Notes: generated by a model not told the origin, from the letters alone. Counted from the first letter of the stretch, positions 51,552 to 61,848 are shown. The stretch is DNA of 64,000 nt from an uncultured Prevotella sp. (GCA_946612625.1 CAMOEW010000001.1:62001-126000), one strand, 5' to 3'. A program made the numbers and translations.

Positions 51552-53906
51552 TTAGTATGTCACTACGTTTCCGGCAACAGGGTTGGCATACCATGTTGCG
51601 TTGCTCTGGATGTTTGCACCCCATTCGCCAAACTGAGAGTATGCGACGTTTATGTTGGTGCGCTCCTTCGGCCAGAACCATTTTCCGTCCTTGTCGCCGC
51701 TCACGATAACATAGAGAGGCGCTGCTCCGGGTGTGACAGCAGACGTAATCTGCCGTGTCGAACCGTCGTTGCCAGTCACTGCAAGAACAAAGGTAAGGTT
51801 GCCAGGAGTCTCACCATTAGCCAGCGTGAGTGTGCCAAGCGTGGTGAAGTCGTGGTTCACTGAATTTGTATTCACCATGACGCTTGATGACTCGCCAAAG
51901 GCAGCATGAACTTCTGAACCTACATTGATGCCGTTGTACTTCAGCTGTGCGGGCAGTGTACCGCCGGCAGCCACGAGTTCTACCGTGCATACATCATTCT
52001 CGTCGGCAGCTGAAACGCGTATGATAACGTCGTTGAAATCGAAGTCGTCGGTCGTTCCAAGATCCTCGAAAGCGTAGTACGTATAGCTCGGAGTAAGCGG
52101 AATGTTCGGTTTGCTCGTGAATGTTACACCGCAGTTCTCTGTCTCATCCTTTGCTACGGTATATGAGGGTGAGGTACCATAAATACATGTGGCACGGCTG
52201 TCATCGCCAAATGAGGTCTGTGCAGTACCTGTTTTCCAAGATGGAACCCATTTTGTTTCATTATACCCATAATAATCATTTACCTGAACCCACCTTACAA
52301 CAACTTCAGTGAAGTTATAATTGTCGCCATTTATCAGTCGGCATGCATAACCATTGAACCAACCGTAAATGAGATTTTTGGATGGATAAGTGCTTGCATT
52401 TGCATCTAAATAGCCAAGGCCATAAGCCTTATTGTCAGAGCTACCATTATAGCCATAGTCAACGCCTGAAGGAAAGTTTTCTGGAAGAATCAACTCAACA
52501 TTATCGAGCATGAACGTTGAAGCACTTCCAGTTGTGTAATTCGTATAGCTGCAGCCTCCAATTTTGAAGATGGCACGGTTGGTGGCTGCTGTTGCAGTAC
52601 CTACCGGTCCCCAAACGCCGAAGTTATTTACCGAGAGCGCACCGATACAGTTTACGTATGCTGCCTCGCCCATGTACATCACGATGCCACCGTTGTTGCT
52701 TCCGTTGAGATGAAGAGTCTGGCACTGTAAATAGCTGCCGTTGTCCATTTTCGTGCTGTTGCCGATAGCGCAGTCGCCGGTAACGATGATGTTACAAGCA
52801 TTATCAAAGCTCATTCCGGCTCCGCTGACGCTGGTGAAATAACACTGACCTACGTTGATAAGCTTGCTTGGTACTTCAGGCGTGCCTGCGGGCCCCTCGA
52901 TAGCTGTCGTTGTATTGGTAGCCTTACCGATGGTACCGATATTATAGAGAGTACCGCCATTGATGTTGATGTTTGCAACGGTGATTTCACCTGCATTGTA
53001 GCTGTAGGTCTGCGTACCGTTAGAGAACTGTAGCTCTCCGTCGCCCGTAATCTTTCCTCCTGGCTCGACATATATCATACCCGTCGAGCCTTGGCCGTTG
53101 TTGGCATTGGTAGATAGCATCACTCCTGCCGGAACGTTGATGGTTCCCGTAGGACCTACTACGATTACGCTACCGCCGTTGGTGCGCTGTTCTTCAGATA
53201 AAGTCCACGTACCTGCTACATAAACAGACTCACCGCCGTATGCCTGAATAGCTGGGATATTAGCAGTCCAAGTGGTTCCCTCGGGAATAATGTATTTCTC
53301 GGGATAGTTGCCTGGACTTGTAACATTGTTGGCTGCAGTAATCTCTACAGCACCCGTCTTATAGGAGGAGAGGTCGGGCATGTTCTTCTTCTCTACACTC
53401 CAGCGGTTTCCTTCAGAGACAGCCTTATGCATACCCTTGGCTCCCGATACGGAAGTGTAATTGTTGCTGAACTCTACCTCGACACCGTCTTTCGTCACGG
53501 GCACCATCTTTACGATGGCATGGCTGTTTTTATCGTAAAGGGCTGCATAGAGCAGAGGTGACGATGCCGGACGCGTGAAACTGAACGTCTTTGTTTCGCC
53601 CGACTTCACCACAGTCTTGCCCACGTATGCCACATCGCTGTCAATAAGAGGTGCGCCCTCTGTAAGATATAGTGTATATTCTTCACCGTAATTGAGGTCA
53701 ACGGTAACCTTTGCCTGTGTTATGGCAGAAGTGTTCCAAGTCTGCTTCGGGTCAATTTGCTTACCACCCATCACATTGTTAATAAAGTTCGCATTGAATT
53801 CCTGCTGCTGCGTAGTTGGGTCGAAATAATTCTTTTCACCACAGCTTGCAACTGCTATTGCTATCGCGATAACAGCCCCACCTTTCATAAAAAAATTCTT
53901 GTTCAT
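51552..53906 (-). CDS. LruC-domain lipoprotein 2, larger
   Basis: A 784-residue lipoprotein: lipobox AVASCGEKN (Cys about 22), then a beta-rich body. Residues about 190-510 are Gly/Asn/Thr-rich with repeating short strands (VYVAGTWTLSEEQ, NININGGTLYNIGTIG, TGDCAIGNSTK), resembling a beta-helix or polymorphic-repeat fold. The LruC signature follows (FEDLGTTDDFDFNDVIIRVS, about 625-644). It ends WPKERTNINVAYSQFGEWGA and a short tail, similar in type to lipoprotein 1 (HAFGEWAADR). Tandem with lipoprotein 1; function unknown. Confidence 0.82.
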   Translation of the reverse strand: MNKNFFMKGGAVIAIAIAVASCGEKNYFDPTTQQQEFNANFINNVMGGKQIDPKQTWNTSAITQAKVTVDLNYGEEYTLYLTEGAPLIDSDVAYVGKTVVKSGETKTFSFTRPASSPLLYAALYDKNSHAIVKMVPVTKDGVEVEFSNNYTSVSGAKGMHKAVSEGNRWSVEKKNMPDLSSYKTGAVEITAANNVTSPGNYPEKYIIPEGTTWTANIPAIQAYGGESVYVAGTWTLSEEQRTNGGSVIVVGPTGTINVPAGVMLSTNANNGQGSTGMIYVEPGGKITGDGELQFSNGTQTYSYNAGEITVANININGGTLYNIGTIGKATNTTTAIEGPAGTPEVPSKLINVGQCYFTSVSGAGMSFDNACNIIVTGDCAIGNSTKMDNGSYLQCQTLHLNGSNNGGIVMYMGEAAYVNCIGALSVNNFGVWGPVGTATAATNRAIFKIGGCSYTNYTTGSASTFMLDNVELILPENFPSGVDYGYNGSSDNKAYGLGYLDANASTYPSKNLIYGWFNGYACRLINGDNYNFTEVVVRWVQVNDYYGYNETKWVPSWKTGTAQTSFGDDSRATCIYGTSPSYTVAKDETENCGVTFTSKPNIPLTPSYTYYAFEDLGTTDDFDFNDVIIRVSAADENDVCTVELVAAGGTLPAQLKYNGINVGSEVHAAFGESSSVMVNTNSVNHDFTTLGTLTLANGETPGNLTFVLAVTGNDGSTRQITSAVTPGAAPLYVIVSGDKDGKWFWPKERTNINVAYSQFGEWGANIQSNATWYANPVAGNVVTY

Positions 53907-53962
53907 AACATTTATCTTTAATAATTATATTTTTTTGTCCGTACCACTATATTATACGACTG

Positions 53963-53970
53963 CAAAAATA
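53963..53970 (-). promoter_or_regulatory. -7 box (TATTTTTG) of the LruC pair
   Basis: TATTTTTG on the minus strand with an A/T-rich leader of about 55 bases to the start at 53906. No TTTG at the expected -33 distance. Confidence 0.5.
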
Positions 53971-54034
53971 GGTATATTTTTTTTTATAGTCTAATATTGT
54001 TTGTTAAAAGATATAAAAATGCTCTTTTCTCAAC

Positions 54035-54850
54035 TTAGACTGGCACAGCTGCAACAGGCTCTTCCTCCATCTTCGTACGGTCGCTTTTGGCAGCAAAAAC
54101 AGCATCGATGAACTGCGGCTCGCGCTTGAGTTTCTGCAATGTCAGCTTTGATGCCATCTGCTGACTCTCTTTTTTTGAATAGCCTGTACCCGAACAGCCC
54201 TCAACATTCTCAAGCACAACCTGATACATGAATTTTGGACTCCCGACTTTATCCTCCGACTGCTCTACGAGTCGGAACTCCATCTTCACGCGGTTTTTCT
54301 GCGTCCACTCAATCAGCTTCGACTTGAAATTCACCTCCTTATATGCCACTTTATCGATATTTATGAGCTGTGCCAATATGCGCTTCTGCATGAATCTCAT
54401 GCAGGCATCATAGCCACGGTCGATATAAATGGCTCCCACAATAGCCTCGAAAGCATTACCGCCTTTGTAGCTATTATGAGAATTATTTCCTCTGGCTGAT
54501 TTCACAAGCTGTAGTATTCCCATCTCCTGTGCCAGTTTGTTCAGCGTCTCACGCTGTACCAGCTTCGAACGTGTGTTAGTGAGAAACCCCTCGCGTTTCC
54601 CCTCAAAATGGCGATAAACGATATCTCCGACAACAGCATCGAGAATGGCATCGCCAAGAAACTCCAGACGCTCGTTGTTCAGCGGGCGTCCTTTCTCATT
54701 GCGACGGCTTGCACTCCGGTGCATCAATGCCAACTTATAAATGTCGATATTATGAGGAAAGAAGCCCAAAATTTCGTAAAGGGTATAATAAAGCTCCTTG
54801 TCCTTGCGGAAAAGGAGCTTTATACGGTCAATGATATAGGTGTTCAGCAT
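54035..54850 (-). CDS. rnc: Ribonuclease III
   Basis: Double-strand-specific RNA endonuclease for rRNA processing. The catalytic signature NERLEFLGDAILDAVVGD is at about 59-76 and the second acidic box, GNAFEAIVGAIYIDRG, at about 131-146. A double-stranded-RNA-binding domain covers about 185-250 (PKFMYQVVLENVEGC ... SKKESQQMASKLTL). Length 271 is normal for Bacteroidota. It follows fabF by 3 bases, the usual acpP-fabF-rnc order. Confidence 0.95.
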   Translation of the reverse strand: MLNTYIIDRIKLLFRKDKELYYTLYEILGFFPHNIDIYKLALMHRSASRRNEKGRPLNNERLEFLGDAILDAVVGDIVYRHFEGKREGFLTNTRSKLVQRETLNKLAQEMGILQLVKSARGNNSHNSYKGGNAFEAIVGAIYIDRGYDACMRFMQKRILAQLINIDKVAYKEVNFKSKLIEWTQKNRVKMEFRLVEQSEDKVGSPKFMYQVVLENVEGCSGTGYSKKESQQMASKLTLQKLKREPQFIDAVFAAKSDRTKMEEEPVAAVPV

Positions 54851-54853
54851 AGC

Positions 54854-56116
54854 TTATACCGTATATTTCTTGAACACCACACATGCATTATGTCCTCCGA
54901 ATCCGAAGGTGTTGCTAATGGCAGCACGAACCTCGCGCTTCTGCGCCTTATTGAAGGTGAAGTTAAGGTTATAGTCGATTTCCGGATCATTGTCGCCCTC
55001 CTCGTGATTGATAGTCGGGGGAACGATATCGTTCTTCACTGCCAGCACGGTAGCCATTGCCTCGACTGCTCCGGCAGCACCGAGCAGATGTCCCGTCATC
55101 GACTTTGTGGACGAGATATTCAGCTTGTAAGCAGCTTCTCCAAATACGTCCTTGATAGCCTTAGCCTCTGAGATGTCGCCCACGTGGGTAGATGTACCGT
55201 GCACGTTGATATAATCGATATCCTCGGGTTTCATCCCTGCATCTTCCAGGGCATTCTCCATCACAAGCTTTGCTCCGAGACCCTCGGGATGTGAAGCAGT
55301 GATATGATATGCATCAGCACTCATACCGGCTCCAACCATCTCAGCATATATCTTTGCTCCACGAGCCTTGGCGTGCTCCAGTTCCTCAAGAATAAGACAG
55401 CCTGCACCTTCGCCCATAATGAATCCGTCGCGGCTGGCACTGAACGGGCGTGAAGCGTGCTGTGGGTCATCGTTACGTGTTGAGAGAGCCTTCATGGCGT
55501 TGAATCCGCCTACACCCGTAGCACATATGGCAGCTTCGGCACCTCCTGCTAAAATTACGTTTGCCTTACCCAGCCGGATAAGATTGAATGCGTCGGCCAA
55601 CGCATTCGTCGATGATGCACATGCCGATGTGGTAGCGTAGTTCGGCCCGTGGAATCCATATTCGATAGAAATCTGACCGGCGGCAATATCGCTGATCATC
55701 TTCGGTATGAAGAATGGGTTGAACTTTGGTCCGTTTTCTTTGTTAACACTGTAATATGCCACCTCTTCCTCAAAAGTTTTGATTCCGCCAATGCCAACTC
55801 CGAACACCACTCCAACACGGTTTTTATTTATCTTTTCAAGATCCATTCCGCTATCTGCAACTGCTTGCTTAGCTGCAACCATTGCAAGCTGAGCATAACG
55901 ATCCATCTTGCGTGCTTCCTTACGGTCAATGTATCCGCTGGGGTCGAAATTCTTCACCTCGCAGCCGAACTGAGTCTTGAAAAGAGCTGAATCAAAAAGC
56001 GTGAATGGAGCAGCACCGCTGACACCGTCCACAAGGTTTTTCCATGTCTCCTCCGGGTTATTGCCAACAGGAGTTACCGCACCAAGACCAGTAACTACTA
56101 CTCTTTTTAATTCCAT
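54854..56116 (-). CDS. fabF: 3-oxoacyl-ACP synthase II (housekeeping)
   Basis: Fatty-acid chain elongation enzyme, 420 residues. TTSACASSTNAL (Cys about 167), NVHGTSTHVGD and STKSMTGHLLGAAG give the Cys-His-His triad. It stands outside the polyene locus and next to acpP and rnc, so it is the housekeeping enzyme. KS-1 to KS-3 are distinct from it. Confidence 0.95.
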   Translation of the reverse strand: MELKRVVVTGLGAVTPVGNNPEETWKNLVDGVSGAAPFTLFDSALFKTQFGCEVKNFDPSGYIDRKEARKMDRYAQLAMVAAKQAVADSGMDLEKINKNRVGVVFGVGIGGIKTFEEEVAYYSVNKENGPKFNPFFIPKMISDIAAGQISIEYGFHGPNYATTSACASSTNALADAFNLIRLGKANVILAGGAEAAICATGVGGFNAMKALSTRNDDPQHASRPFSASRDGFIMGEGAGCLILEELEHAKARGAKIYAEMVGAGMSADAYHITASHPEGLGAKLVMENALEDAGMKPEDIDYINVHGTSTHVGDISEAKAIKDVFGEAAYKLNISSTKSMTGHLLGAAGAVEAMATVLAVKNDIVPPTINHEEGDNDPEIDYNLNFTFNKAQKREVRAAISNTFGFGGHNACVVFKKYTV

Positions 56117-56170
56117 AATATCCTTTTATGAATAATCTGTTTTAGAGAATTGGATAATACTATAAAAAGA

Positions 56171-56223
56171 GAGAATTACAATCGGTCTGACACAAATCAA
56201 GGTCAGAACCAATTATAATTCTC
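56171..56223 (-). terminator. Attenuator-like hairpin between acpP and fabF
   Basis: GAGAATTACAATCGGTCTGAC pairs with GTCAGAACCAATTATAATTCTC with small mismatches across a 10-base loop. On the minus strand it is followed by TCTTTTTA. It occupies the 137-base gap between acpP and fabF and could set the acpP:fabF ratio by partial termination. Confidence 0.7.
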
Positions 56224-56253
56224 AATGTCAATTCTCAATTATCAATTGAAAAA

Positions 56254-56490
56254 TTATTTAGCGTTCTCCTCGATGTAAGCTATAGCGTCACCTACAGTAC
56301 CGATCTTCTCAGCCTTGTCGTCAGGGATAGAAATACCAAATTCCTTCTCAAACTCCATAATCAGCTCTACTGTATCCAATGAGTCAGCACCAAGGTCGTT
56401 TGTGAAACTTGCCTCTGGCTTAACCTCAGCCTCATCAACACCAAGCTTATCAACGATAATTGCCTTTACTTTGCTTTCAATTTCTGACAT
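56254..56490 (-). CDS. acpP: Acyl carrier protein (housekeeping)
   Basis: A 78-residue ACP with the phosphopantetheine site [19 protein letters not shown] (Ser at about residue 38). Typical acidic primary-metabolism ACP; adjacent to fabF. It has its own strong promoter. Confidence 0.96.
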   Translation of the reverse strand: MSEIESKVKAIIVDKLGVDEAEVKPEASFTNDLGADSLDTVELIMEFEKEFGISIPDDKAEKIGTVGDAIAYIEENAK

Positions 56491-56543
56491 AATTTTAATC
56501 TTTAATTGTTACTAAATATTCATTCTATTTTCAAAATCGGGTG

Positions 56544-56575
56544 CAAAGTAACTAATTTTTATTCATATAAACAAA
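56544..56575 (-). promoter_or_regulatory. Promoter of acpP-fabF-rnc
   Basis: On the minus strand, TTTG (56572-56575), 20 bases, TTACTTTG (56544-56551), one mismatch to TAnnTTTG. Leader about 50 bases. Confidence 0.7.
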
Positions 56576-56663
56576 TATTTTCGTAAAAAAACATTGTTCT
56601 GTTGCACAAACAAGGTAATATTGTGCATGTTTAAGTGCATAATTTTGTCTTTTCGACACTTTA

Positions 56664-57659
56664 TCAGGTGTTCCCGTGCACAATTTCTGCCTTCTCACGT
56701 CGCAGAGGATAGTCTCCCCTCAGTCGTTCAAAGTCATCGGGATTTCGTTTCAGCTTTATGCTGTCATCGAGCGGATTATAAAGCTGCAAAGGATTTCCGG
56801 TATATACGAAGTCTGAAGGAAGCGGCGGCGGCATTATTTTTCCAGGATTAGGAATGCCGAAATGCCGGCACAACCCCTCGATCACCATGTTGTCGGCATT
56901 TACCTTCCCGTCGGCAGAATATCCGGCAATATGTGGAGTCCCGATATATACCTTATTTAATAATATAGTATTTATTGAGGGTTCATTTTCCCATGTATCG
57001 ACAACGGCCCCTCTCACCACTCCAATGTCAAGAGCATCAATGAGCTCACGTTCATCCACCACACCACCACGGCTACTATTTATTATCCAGGGCTTTTTAC
57101 GCAACATGCTAAAAAATCTCTTCCCTGCCATATAGTGTGTAGTGCCGTCGAGAGGCACATGGAAAGTTATCACATCTGCCTTGGATGCGATTTCTTCGAG
57201 GCTGACAAAATCTGGACGGCCAAGCGGAGGGTCGCTCACCATCACGCTCATACCCAATTGCTCGCCCACTGCTTTAACAAGCGAGCCTACATGACCGCAG
57301 CCTACTATACCAAGAACACTGCTTTCCAGATCAATGCCCAGAACGAGCAGAGTACTGTTAATATATTGCGCCACACTCGCCGCATTGCATCCCGGACAGC
57401 TCATCCAACTAATACCGGCACTCTGGAGATAGTCAACATCGATATGGTCGAAGCCTATCGTAGCTGTAGCAACAAACTGCACGTTGGTTCCTTCCAGAAG
57501 TCGTGAGTCACATCGTGTGCGAGTTCTTACTATCAGGGCATCAGCATCTTTTAAATCGTTCTGGCATATCTCCGAACCGCGTATGTAAACCACGTCATCG
57601 GTTATCATAGCCAGCTTTTCCCGTATAAAAGGTATCTTATCGTCAACAATAATCTTCAT
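56664..57659 (-). CDS. pdxB: 4-phosphoerythronate dehydrogenase
   Basis: NAD-dependent 2-hydroxyacid dehydrogenase of pyridoxal phosphate synthesis. From ATG 57659 the product (331 residues) starts MKIIVDDKIPFIREKL, the PdxB N-terminus; the frame extends to 57770 but that would run through the promoter and is dropped. GIVGCGHVGSLVKAVG (about 115-130) binds NAD; NSSRGGVVDE, the Glu region TWENEP and the catalytic His in GTPHIAGYSADGK follow. About 50 residues shorter than E. coli PdxB, missing part of its C-terminal domain. Confidence 0.92.
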   Translation of the reverse strand: MKIIVDDKIPFIREKLAMITDDVVYIRGSEICQNDLKDADALIVRTRTRCDSRLLEGTNVQFVATATIGFDHIDVDYLQSAGISWMSCPGCNAASVAQYINSTLLVLGIDLESSVLGIVGCGHVGSLVKAVGEQLGMSVMVSDPPLGRPDFVSLEEIASKADVITFHVPLDGTTHYMAGKRFFSMLRKKPWIINSSRGGVVDERELIDALDIGVVRGAVVDTWENEPSINTILLNKVYIGTPHIAGYSADGKVNADNMVIEGLCRHFGIPNPGKIMPPPLPSDFVYTGNPLQLYNPLDDSIKLKRNPDDFERLRGDYPLRREKAEIVHGNT

Positions 57660-57667
57660 ATTAAGTG

Positions 57668-57699
57668 CAAAAGTACATAATTTTTTAGAATTTTGCACA
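57668..57699 (-). promoter_or_regulatory. Probable promoter of pdxB
   Basis: TACTTTTG (57668-57675) with TGTG 20 bases upstream (57696-57699). It supports the ATG at 57659. Confidence 0.6.
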
Positions 57700-57749
57700 A
57701 TTTCGTTGGATATTTGAAAAGAAATGATTAGTTTTGCAAAGTGAAACAA

Positions 57750-57757
57750 TATATTTG
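57750..57757 (+). promoter_or_regulatory. -7 box (TATATTTG) very close to the DUF4254 start
   Basis: TATATTTG ends 6 bases before ATG 57764. With the usual distance to transcription start the mRNA would begin at or next to the A of ATG, so the message may be leaderless. No matching -33 box at 19-20 bases. Confidence 0.5.
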
Positions 57758-57763
57758 CATTAA

Positions 57764-58369
<606 letters not shown>

Positions 58370-58379
58370 AACGGCGACA

Positions 58380-59423
58380 GTGAAGAAGGAACACATTCTC
58401 ATCATCAGGTTCTCGGCTATCGGCGATGTAGCAATGGCTGTGCCAGTGGTCTATTCACTGGCCATGCAATATCCCAAGTTGCGCATCACCGTGCTCAGCC
58501 GTGCCTTCGCACGTCCCTTCTTCGAAAACCTTGCCCCCAATGTGAGTTTCATGGAAGCCGACCTGAAGCATGAATATCACGGCATCAAAGGTCTGAATGC
58601 ACTCTACCGCAGGCTCACAGCTAAGAACTTCACTGCCATTGCCGACCTCCACAATGTGCTGAGGTCGGAGTTTCTTCGGATGAGATTCTCTCTCGACCGC
58701 TTTCACGTAGAGCACATCAACAAGTACCGCAAGGGTCGCAAACGACTAATTTCTTACTCTCACAAACGGCTTGAACAACAACCCACATCGTTCCAAAAGT
58801 ATTCAGAGGTACTGGCCAAACTCGGATATCCAGTGGATATTCACTTCCATTCCATTTTCCCTTACGAGGGGGGCGACCTTAGCTTGCTTCCCGACAGTCT
58901 CAAGCAAAAGGGTGAGAAAGAAGTATGGATAGGCATTGCTCCCTATGCAGCCCATGATACAAAGGTTTATCCAATAGAGCAGATGAAACAAGTGCTCACA
59001 ATGCTCATTGAGCGTCATCCTGATGCCAGACTGTTCCTTTTCGGTCGTGGGGAGCGTGAGGAACAGACATTTGACGAATGGGCTTCGGAATTCAGCCAGT
59101 GCGTGAAGGTTTCCTCACTCATCGATAATCTGAGACTGGAGCTCGTTCTCATGAGCCATCTCAATGTGATGGTATCGATGGACAGTGCCAACATGCATCT
59201 TGCATCAATGGTAGCAACTCCTGTCGTGAGCATTTGGGGCGCAACACACCCTTACGCTGGCTTCATGGGATGGGGCCAGGAACCCGACAGCTTAGTTCAA
59301 GTGCCACTTGCCTGTCGTCCATGCAGCATCTATGGCAACAAACCATGTAAGCGTGGCGACCTTGCATGTCTGACACAGATTGCACCCGAAACGATAATCG
59401 ACAAGATTGAGAAATATATATAA
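58380..59423 (+). CDS. Glycosyltransferase family 9 (heptosyltransferase-like)
   Basis: A 347-residue glycosyltransferase of the ADP-heptose:LPS heptosyltransferase family. It has GDVAMAVPVVYSLAMQYP (about 14-31), IGIAPYAAHDTKVYP (about 180), SMDSANMHLASMVATPVVSIWGATHP (about 260-285) in two pieces, and a C-terminal CRPCSIYGNKPCKRGD. The start is GTG 58380. It probably adds a core sugar to lipopolysaccharide; the exact sugar is not clear. Confidence 0.88.
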   Translation: MKKEHILIIRFSAIGDVAMAVPVVYSLAMQYPKLRITVLSRAFARPFFENLAPNVSFMEADLKHEYHGIKGLNALYRRLTAKNFTAIADLHNVLRSEFLRMRFSLDRFHVEHINKYRKGRKRLISYSHKRLEQQPTSFQKYSEVLAKLGYPVDIHFHSIFPYEGGDLSLLPDSLKQKGEKEVWIGIAPYAAHDTKVYPIEQMKQVLTMLIERHPDARLFLFGRGEREEQTFDEWASEFSQCVKVSSLIDNLRLELVLMSHLNVMVSMDSANMHLASMVATPVVSIWGATHPYAGFMGWGQEPDSLVQVPLACRPCSIYGNKPCKRGDLACLTQIAPETIIDKIEKYI

Positions 59424-59464
59424 TCACCCATTTTTATTTTATTAATAACTAAACATTAAAAACT

Positions 59465-59623
59465 ATGGACAAGTACATTTGCAACACATGTGGGTATGTA
59501 TATGACCCGGTAGAAGGAGATCCTGACAACGGCATTGCACCAGGCACGGCTTTCGAAGACATTCCTGAAGACTGGGTATGCCCCATCTGCGGAGTAGGCA
59601 AAGACGACTTCAGCAAGGAATAA
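59465..59623 (+). CDS. Rubredoxin
   Basis: A 52-residue redox protein with a single Fe(Cys)4 site: [16 protein letters not shown] (CxxC) and [13 protein letters not shown] (CxxC). ATG 59465 to TAA 59623. It lies between GT9 and aldA, 41 bases from each, and could pass electrons within the downstream oxidation pathway or act in oxidative stress defence. Confidence 0.95.
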   Translation: MDKYICNTCGYVYDPVEGDPDNGIAPGTAFEDIPEDWVCPICGVGKDDFSKE

Positions 59624-59664
59624 GCCACTAATCACCAACAATTACTAAAACAAACGCTTAATTT

Positions 59665-61101
59665 ATGAAAGAATTGAAAATGTATATCAACGGCAAATTC
59701 GTTGATAGCCGCTCCGGCAAGTGGATTGACGTTCTTAACCCGTCAACGGAAGACGTGATAAGCCGCCAGCCCGATGGAACCGTGGAAGACGTTCAGGAGG
59801 CAATCGATGCAGCTGAGAAAGCCCAGAAGGAATGGGCTAAAATTCCGGCTTGCGAGCGTGCCGTATATCTGAGAAAGATGGCACAAGGCATCCGAGATAA
59901 TTTCGACAAGTTCCAGGAAATTCTCGTTCGCGAACAGGGAAAAACCCAGGCTCTGGCCGGTGTCGAAGTGAACGTTACGGCTGAGTATTTCGACTATATG
60001 GCATCGTTTGCACGTCATATCGAGGGAGAGATTATCCAAAGTGACAACCGTGGCGAGACGATGCTGCTTCAGAAAGTTCCATGTGGCGTTGCCGCAGGTA
60101 TTCTGCCATGGAACTTCCCGTTCTTCCTTATTGCCCGCAAGGCGGCAGCGGCAATGATTGCTGGCTGTTCCATTGTGCTGAAGCCATCACAGATTACTCC
60201 AGAGAACTGCTGTGAGTTCTGCAAGATTGTTGACGAGAGCGGACTTCCCGCTGGAGTCTTCAATGTTGTCACCGGTCGCGGTTCGCTCGTAGGCAATGCC
60301 ATGGCAGGCAGCCCGAAGGTGGGTATCGTCAGCCTGACAGGTTCTGTTTCAGCAGGTGTGAAGATTATGGAGGCTGCAGCTCCAAATATCACAAAGGTGT
60401 CACTTGAACTTGGCGGCAAGGCTCCTGTCATCGTATGTGCCGATGCCGACCTTGAGTTAGCAGCTCAGGCTGTTCTTGACAGCCGTATAGGTAACAGCGG
60501 CCAAATATGCAACCAGGCAGAGCGCGTATATGTTGACAAGCGCGTGAAAAAACAGTTCACCGACCTCATCGTGAAGAAGTTCTCTGCAGTAAAAGTAGGC
60601 AATCCTGCTGTTATGAAAGATGCCGACATGGGACCTCTCGTAGAAAAGCGTGCCCTTGAGAGTGTCAGCGAGAAGGTGGAACGTGCCGTGAAGCAAGGTG
60701 CCAAGTTGCTGTGCGGCGGCCACCGCATCGGCGACAAAGGTTATTTCTATGCCGCTACCGTTCTCGACGGATGCACTCAGGATATGGACATCATACACGA
60801 AGAGACCTTCGGACCTGTGCTTCCGCTCGTAGAGTTCGACACTCTCGACCAGGCTATTGAGTGGGCTAACGATTCTGAATACGGACTGGCATCGAGCGTC
60901 TTCACAAAAGACCTTGACACGGCAGCCCGCGTATGCCGCGAACTGAACTTCGGCGAAACTTATATCAATCGATTCCACTTTGAAGCTATCCAGGGTTTCC
61001 ATGCCGGCGTGAAGAAGAGTGGCATCGGCGGTGCAGACGGCAAGCATGGTCTTGAGGAGTATCTCAACACCCACGTTATTTACTACCAGAGCCATTATTG
61101 A
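59665..61101 (+). CDS. aldA: Lactaldehyde dehydrogenase-like aldehyde dehydrogenase
   Basis: A 478-residue NAD(P)-dependent dehydrogenase; lactaldehyde is the likely substrate by similarity to AldA and by its lutABC neighbours. Motifs: PWNFPFFLIARK (Asn150), SLTGSVSAG (cofactor loop), ELGGKAPVIV (Glu248) and GNSGQICNQAERVYV (catalytic Cys282). It is followed after 6 bases by lutA. Together they would turn lactaldehyde (from fucose or rhamnose) into lactate and then pyruvate. Confidence 0.9.
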   Translation: MKELKMYINGKFVDSRSGKWIDVLNPSTEDVISRQPDGTVEDVQEAIDAAEKAQKEWAKIPACERAVYLRKMAQGIRDNFDKFQEILVREQGKTQALAGVEVNVTAEYFDYMASFARHIEGEIIQSDNRGETMLLQKVPCGVAAGILPWNFPFFLIARKAAAAMIAGCSIVLKPSQITPENCCEFCKIVDESGLPAGVFNVVTGRGSLVGNAMAGSPKVGIVSLTGSVSAGVKIMEAAAPNITKVSLELGGKAPVIVCADADLELAAQAVLDSRIGNSGQICNQAERVYVDKRVKKQFTDLIVKKFSAVKVGNPAVMKDADMGPLVEKRALESVSEKVERAVKQGAKLLCGGHRIGDKGYFYAATVLDGCTQDMDIIHEETFGPVLPLVEFDTLDQAIEWANDSEYGLASSVFTKDLDTAARVCRELNFGETYINRFHFEAIQGFHAGVKKSGIGGADGKHGLEEYLNTHVIYYQSHY

Positions 61102-61107
61102 TTGACA

Positions 61108-61848
61108 ATGAAAATTGGATTGTTTATTCCTTGTTATGTGGACGCGCTCTACCCTGAGGTGGGCGTTTCCACATACAAGTTATTAAAGTACTATGGACTC
61201 GACGTTGATTATCCCGAGAAGCAGACATGCTGCGGACAGCCGCAGGGCAATGCCGGCTTTGAGAAGATGTCAACAGAACTGGCAGAAAAGTTCGATGACC
61301 TCTTTTCCACCTACGATTATGTCGTTGCTCCGAGTGCCAGCTGTGCTTCGTATGTCAGATTCTTCCATCCTCATCTGCTCGAAGGCAGGCACGATTGTCG
61401 TGCTCCACAGAAGACAATGGACATCGTAGAGTTTCTCCACGATATCATGAAGGTGAAGAGTGTACCAGGACGCTTTCATCATAAAGTGAGCCTCCACAAC
61501 AGCTGTCATGGTGTGCGCGAACTGGGACTTTCCACTCCGTCAGAACGTATGGACTCGCCCAGGTTTAACAAGATTCGCGACCTGCTCGAAATGGTAGAAG
61601 GCATCACCGTCGTTGAACCCGAACGCCCCGACGAGTGCTGCGGATTCGGAGGGATGTTCTCAATAGAAGAACCCGACGTGAGCACTCGCATGGGACTCGA
61701 CAAGCTACGGCGTCATGAAGAGACCGGGGCTGAATACATTACCGGTCCAGACTCATCGTGTCTAATGCACATGCAGGGCATAGCCAAGAAGCAGCATCAT
61801 GATATTAAGTTCATCCACGTAGTACAAATATTAGCCCAGGGATTATGA
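61108..61848 (+). CDS. lutA: Lactate utilisation protein LutA (CCG-domain subunit)
   Basis: A 246-residue heterodisulfide-reductase-like subunit of the LutABC/LldEFG L-lactate dehydrogenase. Two Cys-rich CCG units are visible: IPCYVDALYPEVG ... TCCGQPQGNAGFE and HNSCHGVRELG ... DECCGFGGMFS. Start ATG 61108, 6 bases after aldA; its stop overlaps lutB (ATGA). Confidence 0.93.
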   Translation: MKIGLFIPCYVDALYPEVGVSTYKLLKYYGLDVDYPEKQTCCGQPQGNAGFEKMSTELAEKFDDLFSTYDYVVAPSASCASYVRFFHPHLLEGRHDCRAPQKTMDIVEFLHDIMKVKSVPGRFHHKVSLHNSCHGVRELGLSTPSERMDSPRFNKIRDLLEMVEGITVVEPERPDECCGFGGMFSIEEPDVSTRMGLDKLRRHEETGAEYITGPDSSCLMHMQGIAKKQHHDIKFIHVVQILAQGL

